Positions 40,201-52,800 of a stretch of DNA of 64,000 bases are shown piece by piece (the stretch's first letter is position 1; each line of letters begins with the position of its first letter). Location of the stretch: contig JAZARR010000229.1 in the NCBI GenBank assembly GCA_037389465.1, positions 2,207,501 to 2,271,500 on the forward strand, in the 5' to 3' direction. The stretch is from Baylisascaris procyonis. Lineage: Eukaryota > Nematoda > Chromadorea > Rhabditida > Ascarididae. The notes under the pieces are model-generated. The model made no database searches. It was not told where the DNA came from and saw nothing but the letters and a program-made list of their open reading frames with translations. The position numbers and the translations under genes were made by a program.

Positions 40201-43045
40201 TAAACGTAAAAAAATGCATTCGGGAAGTCATTTTCCTTTCTGGCGACGATCGGCTATCGGACGTTTTTCATCAAGACGATTGATTATATTCAGGATGGCT
40301 TCTGTTATTTTTAGAAGCTGAAGTGCATAGCTTCTTTTCAAAGAAGTCTACATTTAAAGAATGCTCTATATATTTTGCCACTTTTATTGAGTGATCCTTT
40401 CAACTGCAATAGAAGCTGCGTGACCTATTATTTCTATTTATAGACGCATCTCCGTGTATGACGGCATGTATGTCTGTGTCTGTGTCCGTGTGTTGGAGCG
40501 TGTTTGTCTCGACATGCATATATTTTGCCTCTACTATATTGCTTTGCCAAGACAAGTAATGGTGCATCGGATTCACCTCTAGCAGAAGTAGTGCTCTTTA
40601 TAACAGAATGTTGTCTGGTGGACTAACCTGGAACGCAGCGGCGAGTTTAAGATCTCTCTTAAAGCAGATATGAAGCTTGATATCTCACTTTTGGAGACAG
40701 AGAGCAACTTCTTTTTAACTTTCTGCTGAAAGCCTAGAATCAAACAGTAACTTTTTAATAGTGTCACTCTGAGGCGTCAATTCCCTGGAAACTCCGTGCA
40801 TTCGGCAGGCCATCGCCACGTCCGAGTACCAAATTTCATGGCGTTTATGTGGGTGAATTCGAGATGATTGTATAACATTAAAAAAAGGACGTTCGAATCT
40901 TACCAGGTAGAGCGATAGTGGCCAGGTAAATCGCAGCCAAGGTATGAGACGTTTCGACATTGCAGTCGAAGAGATGCCTTTTACGACTCTCAATAAACTG
41001 TTGAATATTCGAGTTGTTCCACTAAACAAAATGTTTTATTCAGGACACAGCACTGAGTTAACGTTCGCACGAATGTGAGACGTACTTGTGTGATGCACTC
41101 ACAACAGCTGTCCCTGATGAAAAGGGTCTAAGCCTCAGTCGACCCTTCCGCTACCCTTAACCCATCTCTCTAATTCCTTCTCTCCCTTCGACCTCCTAGA
41201 CCAAAATTTACCTTCAGCGCTGTGCGGAAGACCTTGCTTTCTTAAATTTCCTGCTGCTCTAACTTCTCTAACTTTAGTTCCTGACTTATGAAGACAGGAA
41301 ATGGTATGAAGGATTTGTCTCGGACGGAGGGGATCAAGAGGGACCAACCTGGAAACCTAACGTGTTGTTCAAAGTGTGCTTATTACAAATGCCTTAAGAA
41401 GTATCGACGCATTACCCAACCCTATTCCCTTTCCCACTGCTCACAAAAACGAAAAAGAAACATTGATATATTGTAATCCAGGCTACACCTCTCACAAATG
41501 GAGAAGACAGTCACTGTGTGGAACAATATTCTAAACTTATTTGCATATAGAGTTATATACACCTATAATCCCCACCTCAGTAAATTGTATATGAGGGAAT
41601 CTCAATATTCCTTCGTAGATTCACCTCCGTTCCGGTCTTTCACTACTTTCCGATCCAGCAAATGTGTCACTTTGAGTGGTATCTTTCTTTTCTATGAATA
41701 TACATTGCTGTTGTCATACTACTCGCTACATTTTGCGTTACTATATCTCTAAGGTATAGATTTAAGTTGCATAATTTCCTCTCACTTCATTCTTTTATTA
41801 TTTCACTATTTTATTGATATTATTGCCTTGCATGATAATCAAATGAGTTTCTCGATTTCTTAATTCAAATGAATACTTCTTCGTTCATTTGTTCGCTTAT
41901 TAGAGAAGGAGATTAACTTCTTAGGGTATTTAACCAAGCATTCAGGTTTATACCTCAATTCATTACCCTCGTCATTCACAATACACCCCTCAAGTTTGAC
42001 TTAGAGAAATTAAACAATAAAAGTTGACATCCAAAATGACCTCAACTCATCACAAAAATTCAATGTTTTGAATTCATTTCTGCCCGAGATCTAGAAGTAA
42101 CGAATTCATTATGAGTCGATGATAGTCAGAATGCTTAAGGTGGCAGAGTGCATCCCATATGCAATTCAGTTTAACTGCATTAAACATTATAAGAAGGTTG
42201 TCATTGTTAGTCGTCGTGCTATTCCCAAATATGGTTGTCCAATTTCGGTTGATGTTTTTGAAATCGAAAATTTAAATATTGGAGATTGTGAAACTTCTTT
42301 GAAATCGCATTCCATGAGAATAACTTTTCGAAAAGTTTTTCTGCATCCATACAGTCCAAATCCATACATTTTTATCCTAAAATAGTTCGAGTAAAGACAC
42401 TACATGTTAGACTTTATATTATTTATCAGTAATTACGTTAGAAATTTCTCAAATATTAAATTTAATCCAACATTATTTTATTCCGATCGATGCTATGATT
42501 TTATTGTTGCTTTATTGATAATAAATATAAAGGTGTTATGTTGTTAGCAAAAAATTGGCCGATGAAAGTGGTTAATGAAATGCCTATAAATATATAGCGA
42601 TATTAATTTCTATTTGGTAGTTTCGTTATGTGCTCGATGTTGGACACTTACTCGAGCATATTAACCGGTAATGAAAAGTTGAGAAATCGACGATGGATTC
42701 TGCATCGTATATTTCGGTATCCATTCACAAATCACTTTCTAATTACGAATCTTTGATAGACTGTCACTAAGTTGAGCATTGTTTATTGACAAATGCATTG
42801 ATACAACTCAGCTATATGCAAATAATGGAATGCGTCACACGTAAACAAGTGGCGAATGTGAGTGTGCGTTTCGTATGTAAAAGCATAGCATTCATAGCGA
42901 TATGTGCACGCTCGCTCAGATGTCGCTTGTTTTCGATGAATATGCAGCATGAGCGCATTCGCATTTCATTCATTTTGCTACCAATTTCACGTTTATTTCG
43001 GTATTTCACATCTGTTGCTTTAATATTATACTAGTAAAACAGGTT

Positions 43046-43078
43046 CCCCCCCCCTCCCACCACCCCCACCCCCCCACC
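43046..43078. repeat. C-rich tract with minus-strand G-quadruplex motif
   Basis: 33 bases of C broken only by short T, A and ACCA spacers. The minus strand has four or more G runs of three or longer with loops of one to four bases, fitting the canonical quadruplex pattern. Confidence 0.85.
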
Positions 43079-46000
43079 TGAATTGTGGGTGTTGTAGAGA
43101 TCGAATAGTCTTATAGTAATGTTGAAATGTTCGTAATCGGTGTTTACTAGTTTAGTTGTGTGTGTATGTGTGAATGTGCTAATCAATATGTGACGCAACC
43201 GCGAATCGCTTCCTCACCTCCAATCAGGTTGCTTTCACTATATCAGTGTTTTGATTCCCTTAAAAGTACGTCACAACGCTTATCCTCCACTCATCACTGT
43301 TATTATCAGTATACCTGAAATATTATCATTTGCTTATCTCACCTTTAAAGGAAATCATATAAAATTTGGCTGTTATTTATAATGCTTTTGGAGGATTAAC
43401 GATGTCACTTCCGTCGACACAATTAAACTTTGAATTTCCCTGAAGTGCTATTTCATGAGCAATCTTTATTCGTCGATCGTTCGAACATTACAACAAGCGT
43501 CGACAATCGAACACATTCGAAATTTGCATTTTGGCTTGGTGCCATATACAAAGTGGTTGGAAATTCGCCGCTTCCTTATCGTGATCTGTAATATGCGTTT
43601 TAGATCGATTTTCAAAAAAAATTTTTTTTTCTGACTTCGACATATAAAGGTGAGTGGTTACCTTTCAAGTATGTGCGCTTTGATGAGAGAATTGAGTAAT
43701 TGAATGGTTTATCGCTCCCGTTTGAGATGTCGATGGGGAATATGCATCTTGATTGAGGTCGAAGATGTATGGTCAATTGCAATTGTTTGGGTATCGACGT
43801 GCTTCTGAATTCGAGTATTGAAATTTAACAACTCTTTAAGCAGTTCTTATTGCTTTCAATATAAACATTCAGATGTAGAAGTTTGAACAATCCACGAAGA
43901 TTGTAGTTATCGGTATATGGAAGGCATCTAATCAACACCCTTCCAACTTTACTTTCAGCTTGGCTAGCAAGTGGAATATTCTTCTAAAATTACAGCACCT
44001 ATTCCAAATTTTAGTGAATTTTTCCGTAATAATAAAATATATACATAACATTTCTTTCTTTTTTTTTCAATCTTGCTGTCGAAATTTTGGATTATTCATA
44101 CTGAAATTTGAAATTTCTCAAAAACAAAAGACCGAACGCTCTCTAAAATAACACAGCCTGTCATCATCTCTCCTTAGTTCACCATCTTAGGTTGACAATT
44201 ACAAGGGGATTAAACTAACGGCATGTATCTATTGATGCCAATATTCCTAAGGTTTATTCAGTCATCGTTCTGCTAACATTTTATAACTGTCTAACCGTCT
44301 GCTATTTCCTGAACACCTGTCGTTTCTCTAGTTTATGATGAATCTACAGTTGTTCGATTCGCATATAGCTTTAATTCAAAATTTGCATATTGAGTATGTA
44401 TTTTAAATATTATTTTTTAAATATAAACGATATTTTGCATAAAATAATTTAAAGGAGTCATGTTGTGATCAAAAAAAGATGATTAGCCAGACCCGAATGG
44501 TTGATTCGTGACGTGGAGTGCAATCGGTGCTGTAAGAGTGCCTTTAAAGGCAAACTGTGTTGACGGTTTGCGTCCGATCTTGTTGACGCGCTCTGAGCAT
44601 TGCCACGTCCGTTCGTTGCAACTGTTTGTCGCTATTTCCCCTCACATCTGCCTCATCCTTCCCGTTCTCTGATTGTTCCCCCGTTGTCCCTACTCCCTCC
44701 CTCCTCACGACTGCGTGAGTATATTGGTTGGTTTTGTTGTACTAGACAAGAAGGTACCAAAACTTCAAAAAAATTTGAGTAGTAAAAAGCTTTCGGCAGT
44801 TAACACATATTATTTATAAAGTGCTTGCTTGCTGTCATTCTTATTTCTTTACTTTACTTGCCTGTTCACTTCTATAGTGATCATACACCTGTATCACAAA
44901 CATTTATACCTTAAAAATGAAATTAAAATTTTTAAACCATAGGAAAATGACATTAATAAGACGGCTATATAGAATATAATCTACATAAAAATAGAAGTGT
45001 ATTTTTTCAAGGTCATTCGTTTATTCACAAATAGTTCGATAGTTTTTTTCTCCTCTGGGATGCTCTCAACAGTTTTTAGTGCTTATCAATTCCATCGAAA
45101 ACGTTTGTCGCCTCTGCCATTCATTGCTAATTTCTAGTGTTGTTCATACTTGTAGTTCATTGCTTTCTTCTAAAAACTCATCTATCGTTCAATTCGGTTA
45201 AGGAATTTATAGGTTTATGCCATGCGTTACCTTGATTGTTACCTTTAATATTACCACTGATATTAACCTCATTAATTATAAACGGATTATATTAGAAAGG
45301 GGAGGGAGACCGTTTAGATGTGCTGCTTTATAATGTTTTTTTTTTGAAGGTCTTTGTGACATTTTTTGCGATGTTTTCATGTCAGTTATATTGTAACATG
45401 AAAATATTGCAGTAACAGCTATCTATCATGCATTCATTTGCTTTATTGAGATGAAATAAACTCATTAATTGAGATCTTTGTTATAAATTAATAATTTAAT
45501 GCAGAAATCTTGCCACCTCAAGCATCGATAACACTTAAAAAAGAAAGGGGATTCCGTCAATTTAAGAGTACCTGCACGATACCCTACCAAAGTGCTCAGG
45601 AAATGATAATTTTAGATCGTTATAATCGGAGAGGATGTGAGAAATGAATCGAATATAAACTCTAGTCATGATCAAATAAACATATTGCACGAATGCGATT
45701 AATAACAAACACATTTTATATAAGCTCTGATAGGTTCCCCGAATATCCACATCTGAGATGTGATTTAAAAAAGTTTGTCATAGCTACGCAGCATTCATAA
45801 ATAATGTGGTGTGATAAATCCCGAAAATCAACTCCCCTTTCCTTTTCCATTGTTATTGTGAATCAAATCTTGAGGTATACTTTCTTTCAAATGAACCAAA
45901 TTTCTGTCTATTTTCATGATCAAATAGTTGACTAAGAGCAGTGGAAAAGCGATCAAAACACAAAAAAGTGATCTGCCTTATAATGTTGACTTTGTGTCTT

Positions 46001-46490
46001 TATGTTTCTCTGTTGGCTAGTTGTTTTATGCAGTGAATGGGCATTCACTTCGTCTACTAATTTATTTCTGTTAGAAGAAACCTTCTCAAGTGATATCAGC
46101 ATTGCTAATTCTAGCAGTCATTTATTCTATTCGATAATATGCAAATGAACGTATAGTCTGTTTATTCGATATATCGTTTTATGCAAATTACAAGCATTTA
46201 AAATATTAGGCATTATTTAGAATCGAAGGCTGATGACAAGGTGTACGCTTTGTGGATTGCTACTTAATATAAGTCATAGAGTGGAGGCGATATGTAATTG
46301 AGGTGTCCTCTCAACGATCAGCAAAGTATGTGAAATACAAAGAAATGATTCGTTGAACAATGAAATTTTTGTAAAATTAATCTTTGGTCTCTCTTTCTCT
46401 TTTTCAAATGTTTTACAAGAAATATTCACCAATTTTCTTTATCTATGATTACTTTTATTGTTTTTTTTTCTATCCTTTTAGGAATATTAT

Positions 46491-46518
46491 TGAAAATTGA
46501 AATTGAAAATTGAAAATC
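46491..46518. repeat. ATTGAAA tandem repeat
   Basis: Four closely spaced ATTGAAA-type units of six to seven bases. Confidence 0.8.
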
Positions 46519-47856
46519 AACAGTCCTTATTATATTGAAATGAATAATTTTTCCGTTTTTTATTCGAATTTTTTATTTTTATGAAAAAGTGAAAATTTTT
46601 ATAAAATTTGGATAAATAATTGATCTATTTAAAATAACTACCGGATATAATAGTATTAATAAGTATAGTAGGAATATTATTATTGGCGATAGGTTTGCTG
46701 TTGAATCAGTTCGATGTGAAATCACTATTGTTGTGTTGGTCGTTTCGATTGCCGCTAGCAATATTTTTTTTTACACTGCCACTTTGCTTTTGGTCGATGT
46801 GCTTGAATTGTGCAGACTTGTTTTCTTCAGTGGAATGGGTTAAATGAGGCGCTCATCGGTGCCCATTTGCAGCAGATTTACGAAACGGCCGCGTTTTACC
46901 CAATTTCCTTATGCATAGATATACTATCCGATATATAGTCGTTTAATGAACTTTCCTTTTGTTCTTGCTGTGACTTTTGGCAGATTTTCATTGAGACTTG
47001 TTTATGCGGCCTAGACATCTGGCTATCAGACAACATTACTGCATAATATTATCTTTAATATATACGCGCCTTCACATATTGATATTCAAGCACAACGCAT
47101 AATTGCATCGTATATTGTGGAGGTTTGGTGGATGTCAATGTTGAAGGGGTTTCCTTTATGTTGGGTAAGATACTTACCCTTACTTCACCTTTTGTTCTTC
47201 CTCAGTTTTCCTTCCAGGTTTTTACACTTCTTTTTTTTTCGCAGAAATAAATTTCATCATTCATTTATTTTTGGGCTGAAAAATTTCCTTAGGTCTCCAT
47301 CAGATCATATTAAAATGACATTAAAAAATTTAGCTTTTTTAATTGATTTGAAATTGCTACACTCTTTTATTCACACTGATTTGTTGTTTTTTATTGCCGA
47401 AATTTATATATATAGAACCAATTCAACAAAATTCCATCTCAGCACTGCTAACACCAATTTCCTCTTCGCCAATGAGATACATTTTTGGTGTATATCTGAT
47501 CGGCAAAATTCTTTGTAAGGTTGCCTTGTTAAAGTACTTCATAGAGAAAAGTTGCATATTGCTAAGTTGTTTCATAGAAAATCTGTTTTTTAATGATGTA
47601 TCGTTGAATTTGTTTATTATGGAATTTGCATATTTCGTATTCGATATGAATTCAGTATTTTATACATCTCCACTTATGAGGCATTAATTGATCCATCACC
47701 TGCAGGTTACCTCGTCAATGGTTTTGATGTTTCTTCCTGTGCTACCTTGCTCATTCCTTTGTAGACCAACGTAGACATGCTGGGTAGCCGTAGTGGATGG
47801 CAATTGTAAGCTAGCAAGCTGCTTTAACTTACCGTTATTGATGTAACCTTTAAAAG

Positions 47857-47893
47857 GGATAGATTTTAGGCTGATTAGTGAAGAGCGAGCATA
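47857..47893 (+). promoter_or_regulatory. possible spliced-leader or 5' UTR acceptor of atlastin
   Basis: ATAGATTTTAG, ending at 47869, is an acceptor-like site followed by a 24-base leader and the start codon at 47894. This is consistent with trans-splicing or a 5' UTR intron. Confidence 0.35.
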
Positions 47894-48112
47894 ATGCAGC
47901 AGCAGTTTGTCGGACACAAGAAGGGTGGGTGGGTCGATGAGGGAGAATCGATCGACGAGGTATCCGAGGAAGAGAACGACCATACGAGTGACTTTAATAA
48001 GGAGCCAACTGCCGTACGTATCATAGAAACTCTTGACGAGGATCACTCATTTCGGCTCGATGAAAAGGCTCTCGAAAAAATACTTCTTTCACCTGAAGTT
48101 GTCGACAAAAAA
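47894..48112 (+). CDS. atln-1: atln-1 exon 1
   Basis: Residues 1-73: an acidic, variable N-terminus ([17 protein letters not shown]), then the conserved [20 protein letters not shown] before the GTPase core. Donor GTAGGT. The ATG at 47894 starts the whole open frame. Confidence 0.92.
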
Positions 48113-49855
48113 GTAGGTCAAGCTTATTGTCGCTCTAACTTTTACTCATTCATCTGCAGCACTCATCTAGAAATTGCTGCTTACTTTTGATAAGTACTTC
48201 CATTGAAATGATTTACTAGTACCGTGAATCAGGCATCATTTGTATCGTGCATTGATTGACTCATTTTATGCCTTTGAATACTGTTACTATTTAAGATAAT
48301 AGTAAGCCAATACATGGTATGATGATGTTTTTCAGGTTTCGATAATAAGCGTTGCTGGCGCATTCAGAAAGGGAAAAAGCTTCCTCCTCAACTTCTTCTT
48401 ACGCTATCTAAGTTCGAGTTCAGAGACGCATTCGACTGGCGAATGGGTAAATGCCGGCGACTCCCTCACTGGCTTCAGCTGGAGAGGAGGTATCATCTGT
48501 GGTGCTTTCTGAACTAACAGACTTGAATTTGTATTGCATTCAAGTCTTACTGCAATATAATTTCAAGTTACAAACAATGTTCTTGCTAGTATTTACGTTA
48601 TCTTTCTCTATTATGTAGATGAGACTTGCATCCATAGAGGGAATCGAACGTCCTTCATTGCGGACTTTTTCGTTTCACTTCTATGAAGATTTTAGAATCA
48701 TAAGCGATAAGTTAAGCAGCCTCGGATCCTTCTACTCTAATAATTAAGCTTTCGTTATGCTTTCAAGCATTGCTGAAAACATTGAAGCATCAGAAATACG
48801 GCAGAATTTATAGAATCTCATTGTTGACTCGCTTAGGATGGGATTGAAACGTAACCTTTGACCCGTATGTGATGAAGGAATCCCACCTACATAGTGATTT
48901 TATTTTTTACTTGTGAAGCATCGGTGTTGCTGTGTTGAATGTTAGAGAATAAATTATTGCTATTGTCTGCGACAATCGAATTGCTTTATGCGCGTCTTCA
49001 CGAACTGCATGTTCGTCGGCAACAACATCAACATACCGCCTTCGTTGTATAGTCTTGGTATATAGTTATTAACCTTCGAAACCAAATATGCTCAAGAAAG
49101 TGGCACTTGTTTTGTTTGTGTTGTATCTGCATTCTACTTATTCCGGCTGTTGTGGTACCCTTCCCTGACATATGCTCCCCTTCACCGTGTATTTAAGGAA
49201 GTGAACGCGAAACAAGCGGCATTATGATATGGTCGAAGCCATTCATGCTGAAAAATGCACATGGTGACGATGTGGCAGTGCTATTGATGGACACTCAAGG
49301 AGCGTTCGACTCACAGAGTACAGTCAAGGATTGCGCTACTATATTCGCTCTCTCTACCATGCTTTCTTCTCTGCAGGTATTCTTTTTTTGGCTAGTGGGG
49401 AACTTCCCGTTTAATAATGCTTGGGAGAGGAGGGGAGGGATAGAGGGGGTTTCAGCTATAGCGTCCGTTGCTGTGCTCAAATAGGAGGATTTGCCTATTA
49501 GTTCTCCATAATATTTAGCAATTTTGCGAGGAATAAGGTGAAGTCGGTTTCTGATTGAATGCGAAGTGTTGTGTTGCTTTGCGACTATCATATTTTGTTA
49601 TATCCATAGGCACGGCTAAGAGAGCAAAGCCCTCAAAAAACTCGTTGGAGAATGCAGATTTTTAAACTCTGAAACATGCGATCTTTTTTTTTGTTGTTAC
49701 GGGAGGCAATCGGGCGCTTGATAATCACAAACGAAAATGTGAACGATGCGATTAGCAGACTTAATTTTTTCATTTCTCTATTATCAAATATTTTTATGTA
49801 GCGAGCGCGCTTATCAGGCCACCGTTGTCGCTTATCACCTATATATATATATACA

Positions 49856-49893
<38 letters not shown>

Positions 49894-52800
49894 TATAATG
49901 GTAAGATATTTCAACAAGAGCGAAGGGTAATACCTTCAGTATGGTGTATACACCGTTCTCATTTCCAGATATACAATTTGAGTCAAAACGTGCAGGAGGA
50001 TGACTTGCAGCACTTGCAATTATTCACTGAGTATGGACGTCTGGCACTTGAGAGTAATGGCTCAAAACCTTTCCAGGTGAATAAAACCTTTCAATGCTTG
50101 ATAATACGTTATTCGTTTATTTACATAGCTGTATTTATTCACCTGCACGAAAAACATTACCCACATTTCGTAACCACTGTTGAAAGTATTCATTTGAACA
50201 AGACTCAATCACAAGAGTTGTTCCCATCTTCACGGTTCAAATTGTGCCTACTTGTCAGAGGATTCGTTGCTATGTTTTTGAGTGATCTATATCATTCGGA
50301 TCGGAGAGGCATGCAAAATGTGAAGTATATCTAAATATTACAGCGATATAACGTTTAAGAAATGAAGTTCGATATTATTCAGCACTATTTTTACTCTTTG
50401 CCGACAAGTTGCACTAAACTTTTCTCCGCTATTGCTGAATTTCACAGCATTCAACATATCACAGAAAAGATTTTACTCACTGAGAGTAATTCACCGAATT
50501 TTATTTTTATTTCAAGCCGATTTGCAGAATTCCCTCCAAAAATTAAGTAATCCTGAGGGAAGTAATTCTCAGAAACGGTTCCGAGAATGAATGTTTAGGG
50601 AGTTATAGTGAACATTTATCCAAAATTTGTTCTCCACAGTGTAAAGTGTTCACAGTGATTATATTACTTTACCTCTCAAAAGACGTTCTGAAAGAATCGT
50701 CTTTTATTGAATTGTTGTCGAAGGAAGTGTTCTATTGATGGCGGATTCACTACTGCCTTCTCTTGATGCAAGTTGACAATTTAAATTCACTATTATAGTT
50801 CCCAAAATTTTGAAAGGGTTATATCAGCACAAATGGGGTTCATAGAGTCGAAGAGAGGAGAGAGGCTTACTTTGTAAGGAAATGCAGAAATTTGTCAATA
50901 GGAGGGACTTTCCCGGAGGTACAATTGCTTGAACGGTGAAAAGGTTTCATAACTGAGATGGCAAGGTGATTAGTGCTTCTACCGTCATATCGTGAACAGT
51001 TCCCTTTTTGGTGTTTGCGGGTTGTCGCCCACTTCGGCTGAGTGAGAGACCTGCCTCTGCCTCTCCCTCCCCCCTTCCCTCTTCCCTCTTCCCTTGCTAC
51101 TCGCCGACATCCATCGTTGGTTGCAGTTCATGTAGGGATTCCTAAAAAGGAATGTATCAGTTTTGTTAGAATTAAATGTCAATGATCATTGCCCTGCTGC
51201 ATTATAAATCATTTCAGTCATTGCTATTCTTGGTGCGAGATTGGAGCTTTCCCTATGAAGCGGAGTATGGTTTCCTGGGAGGGGAAAGACTGCTCGAAAG
51301 ACGCCTTCAGGTTCGTTTCTCATTTATTGCGATAGAAAAATCTTTTATATGCTGTTGCAAATCCCGTCTCTGTATTAATTTATCTCCCCAATCATAAACT
51401 TAGACGATAAAATTTCCCATACATAATCTTCACCAATTGTTAACTGAGCGTTTGCATAGCTAACAAATTTTTTAGAAGAAGGGATGGGGATGAGCCATTT
51501 CACCTCCATCTCTTCTTATTCAGCCATTTCATTGCATTTGCAATAACCTTTATGATGGTATCGTGTCTCCGCACACGCGTATATCAGTTTTATAAATAAA
51601 ATCTTTGAAAAAAGTAGGTTTATGAAATTTCTATAATATGCTGTAGGTTTTCATCGATTTTATCGATTGTTAAAAATTTTGATTGATCGATTTCATCTAT
51701 TTTAATCAAAAGGCAAATTTTACACCGATCTATCAAAATCAAAAATAATTGCAGGCACAAATTAAAAATGCTAGGAGTCTAAGCACATTTTTTTAACCAA
51801 TCGGTTGTTTAGTTGTGCTGCAAAAATGTTAATTTTTTGTAAACGAATTGTACGAGCGGTGGGGTGGGTGCATTTAAAATATAAACACCTTATTTACCCG
51901 TTTTATTGTTCGTTATTAACTTGCGAAACTGGTTGGTTTAGTTGATGGAATGCAAAAGGGCACTTTGCGATAGCTGTTCTAGCACGTTTCTTAAAGGTGA
52001 AATGCGAATGCACGGGTTTTATGAACGTCGTGTGTTTTCGTGTCATTTGTGCTAGGCAAAGCATCTGCTTGTATTTCGGAAACGTTTTGTCATTCGGTGC
52101 CGTTTCTCTGATCCGATTGACTGTAAAGTGCGACCCGATCGGCGTTCAGATGTATTCGAATTTTCGGCATATTTTAGATCTACTGGTCTCTTTATGAGTA
52201 GATGATCAACTTAGAATTCATCATATAGTGTGGGGTCGTTTCCGTGTTGAAACAGCTGAACGAGTAGATAGGTGCAGCACCATCGTCACGTTATGAATTG
52301 TGAGTTGCATCGGCTAGATCAGCTGGTTGCTTCAACAATTGACTGCGCGTAGAGACAGTGTCACCACAATGCGTTTTAAATATGTAAATCCACGAGCGTA
52401 TGTAAATTTGCCAGTTTCAGGTGCTATAAGCAAAGCGCCGAGGTGATAGTTATGCGATAGAAGATTGCTTCATATAACTTCACGCCGCCCTACATGGAAA
52501 ATTTGCTCAAATTTCATCGCACTAGTCGATTTTTTATGGGGGATAACGAAGAGCTCGTAAATTGGTTCGGTCAAACTCTAAATTAGTCGCTTTTCCCATC
52601 TCTTCTAACCAATAAAATAGTAGTGTATGCTCGTTCGGCTAATATTGCTAATATTTTATGATGCGCTAAATTGTTGTCACTTATGCAGATATATTCCTAA
52701 TCAACCTAGATTATTCTAAGCTGATGAGTATATGTGGATAATTTGTGTTGAATCAGCTGGAAAGTCTGAGTACACTAATCAGCCGGGAAGATTTCACAGA

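Larger units (their letters stand above)
35746..47856. other. gene-poor AT-rich interval upstream of atlastin
   Basis: 12 kb without a supportable gene. ORFs up to about 130 codons exist but lack motifs, convincing splice borders or non-random composition. It contains several simple repeats listed separately, and presumably the upstream regulatory region of the atlastin gene. Confidence 0.55.

Noticed and set aside
40885..40900. GTTCGAATC, like a tRNA T-loop
   Set aside because: The upstream sequence does not fold into an acceptor stem, D arm or anticodon arm. No tRNA gene was found elsewhere.
40715..41029. 104-codon minus-strand ORF
   Set aside because: It resembles no family I know. The region has repeat-like features but no recognisable mobile-element protein.
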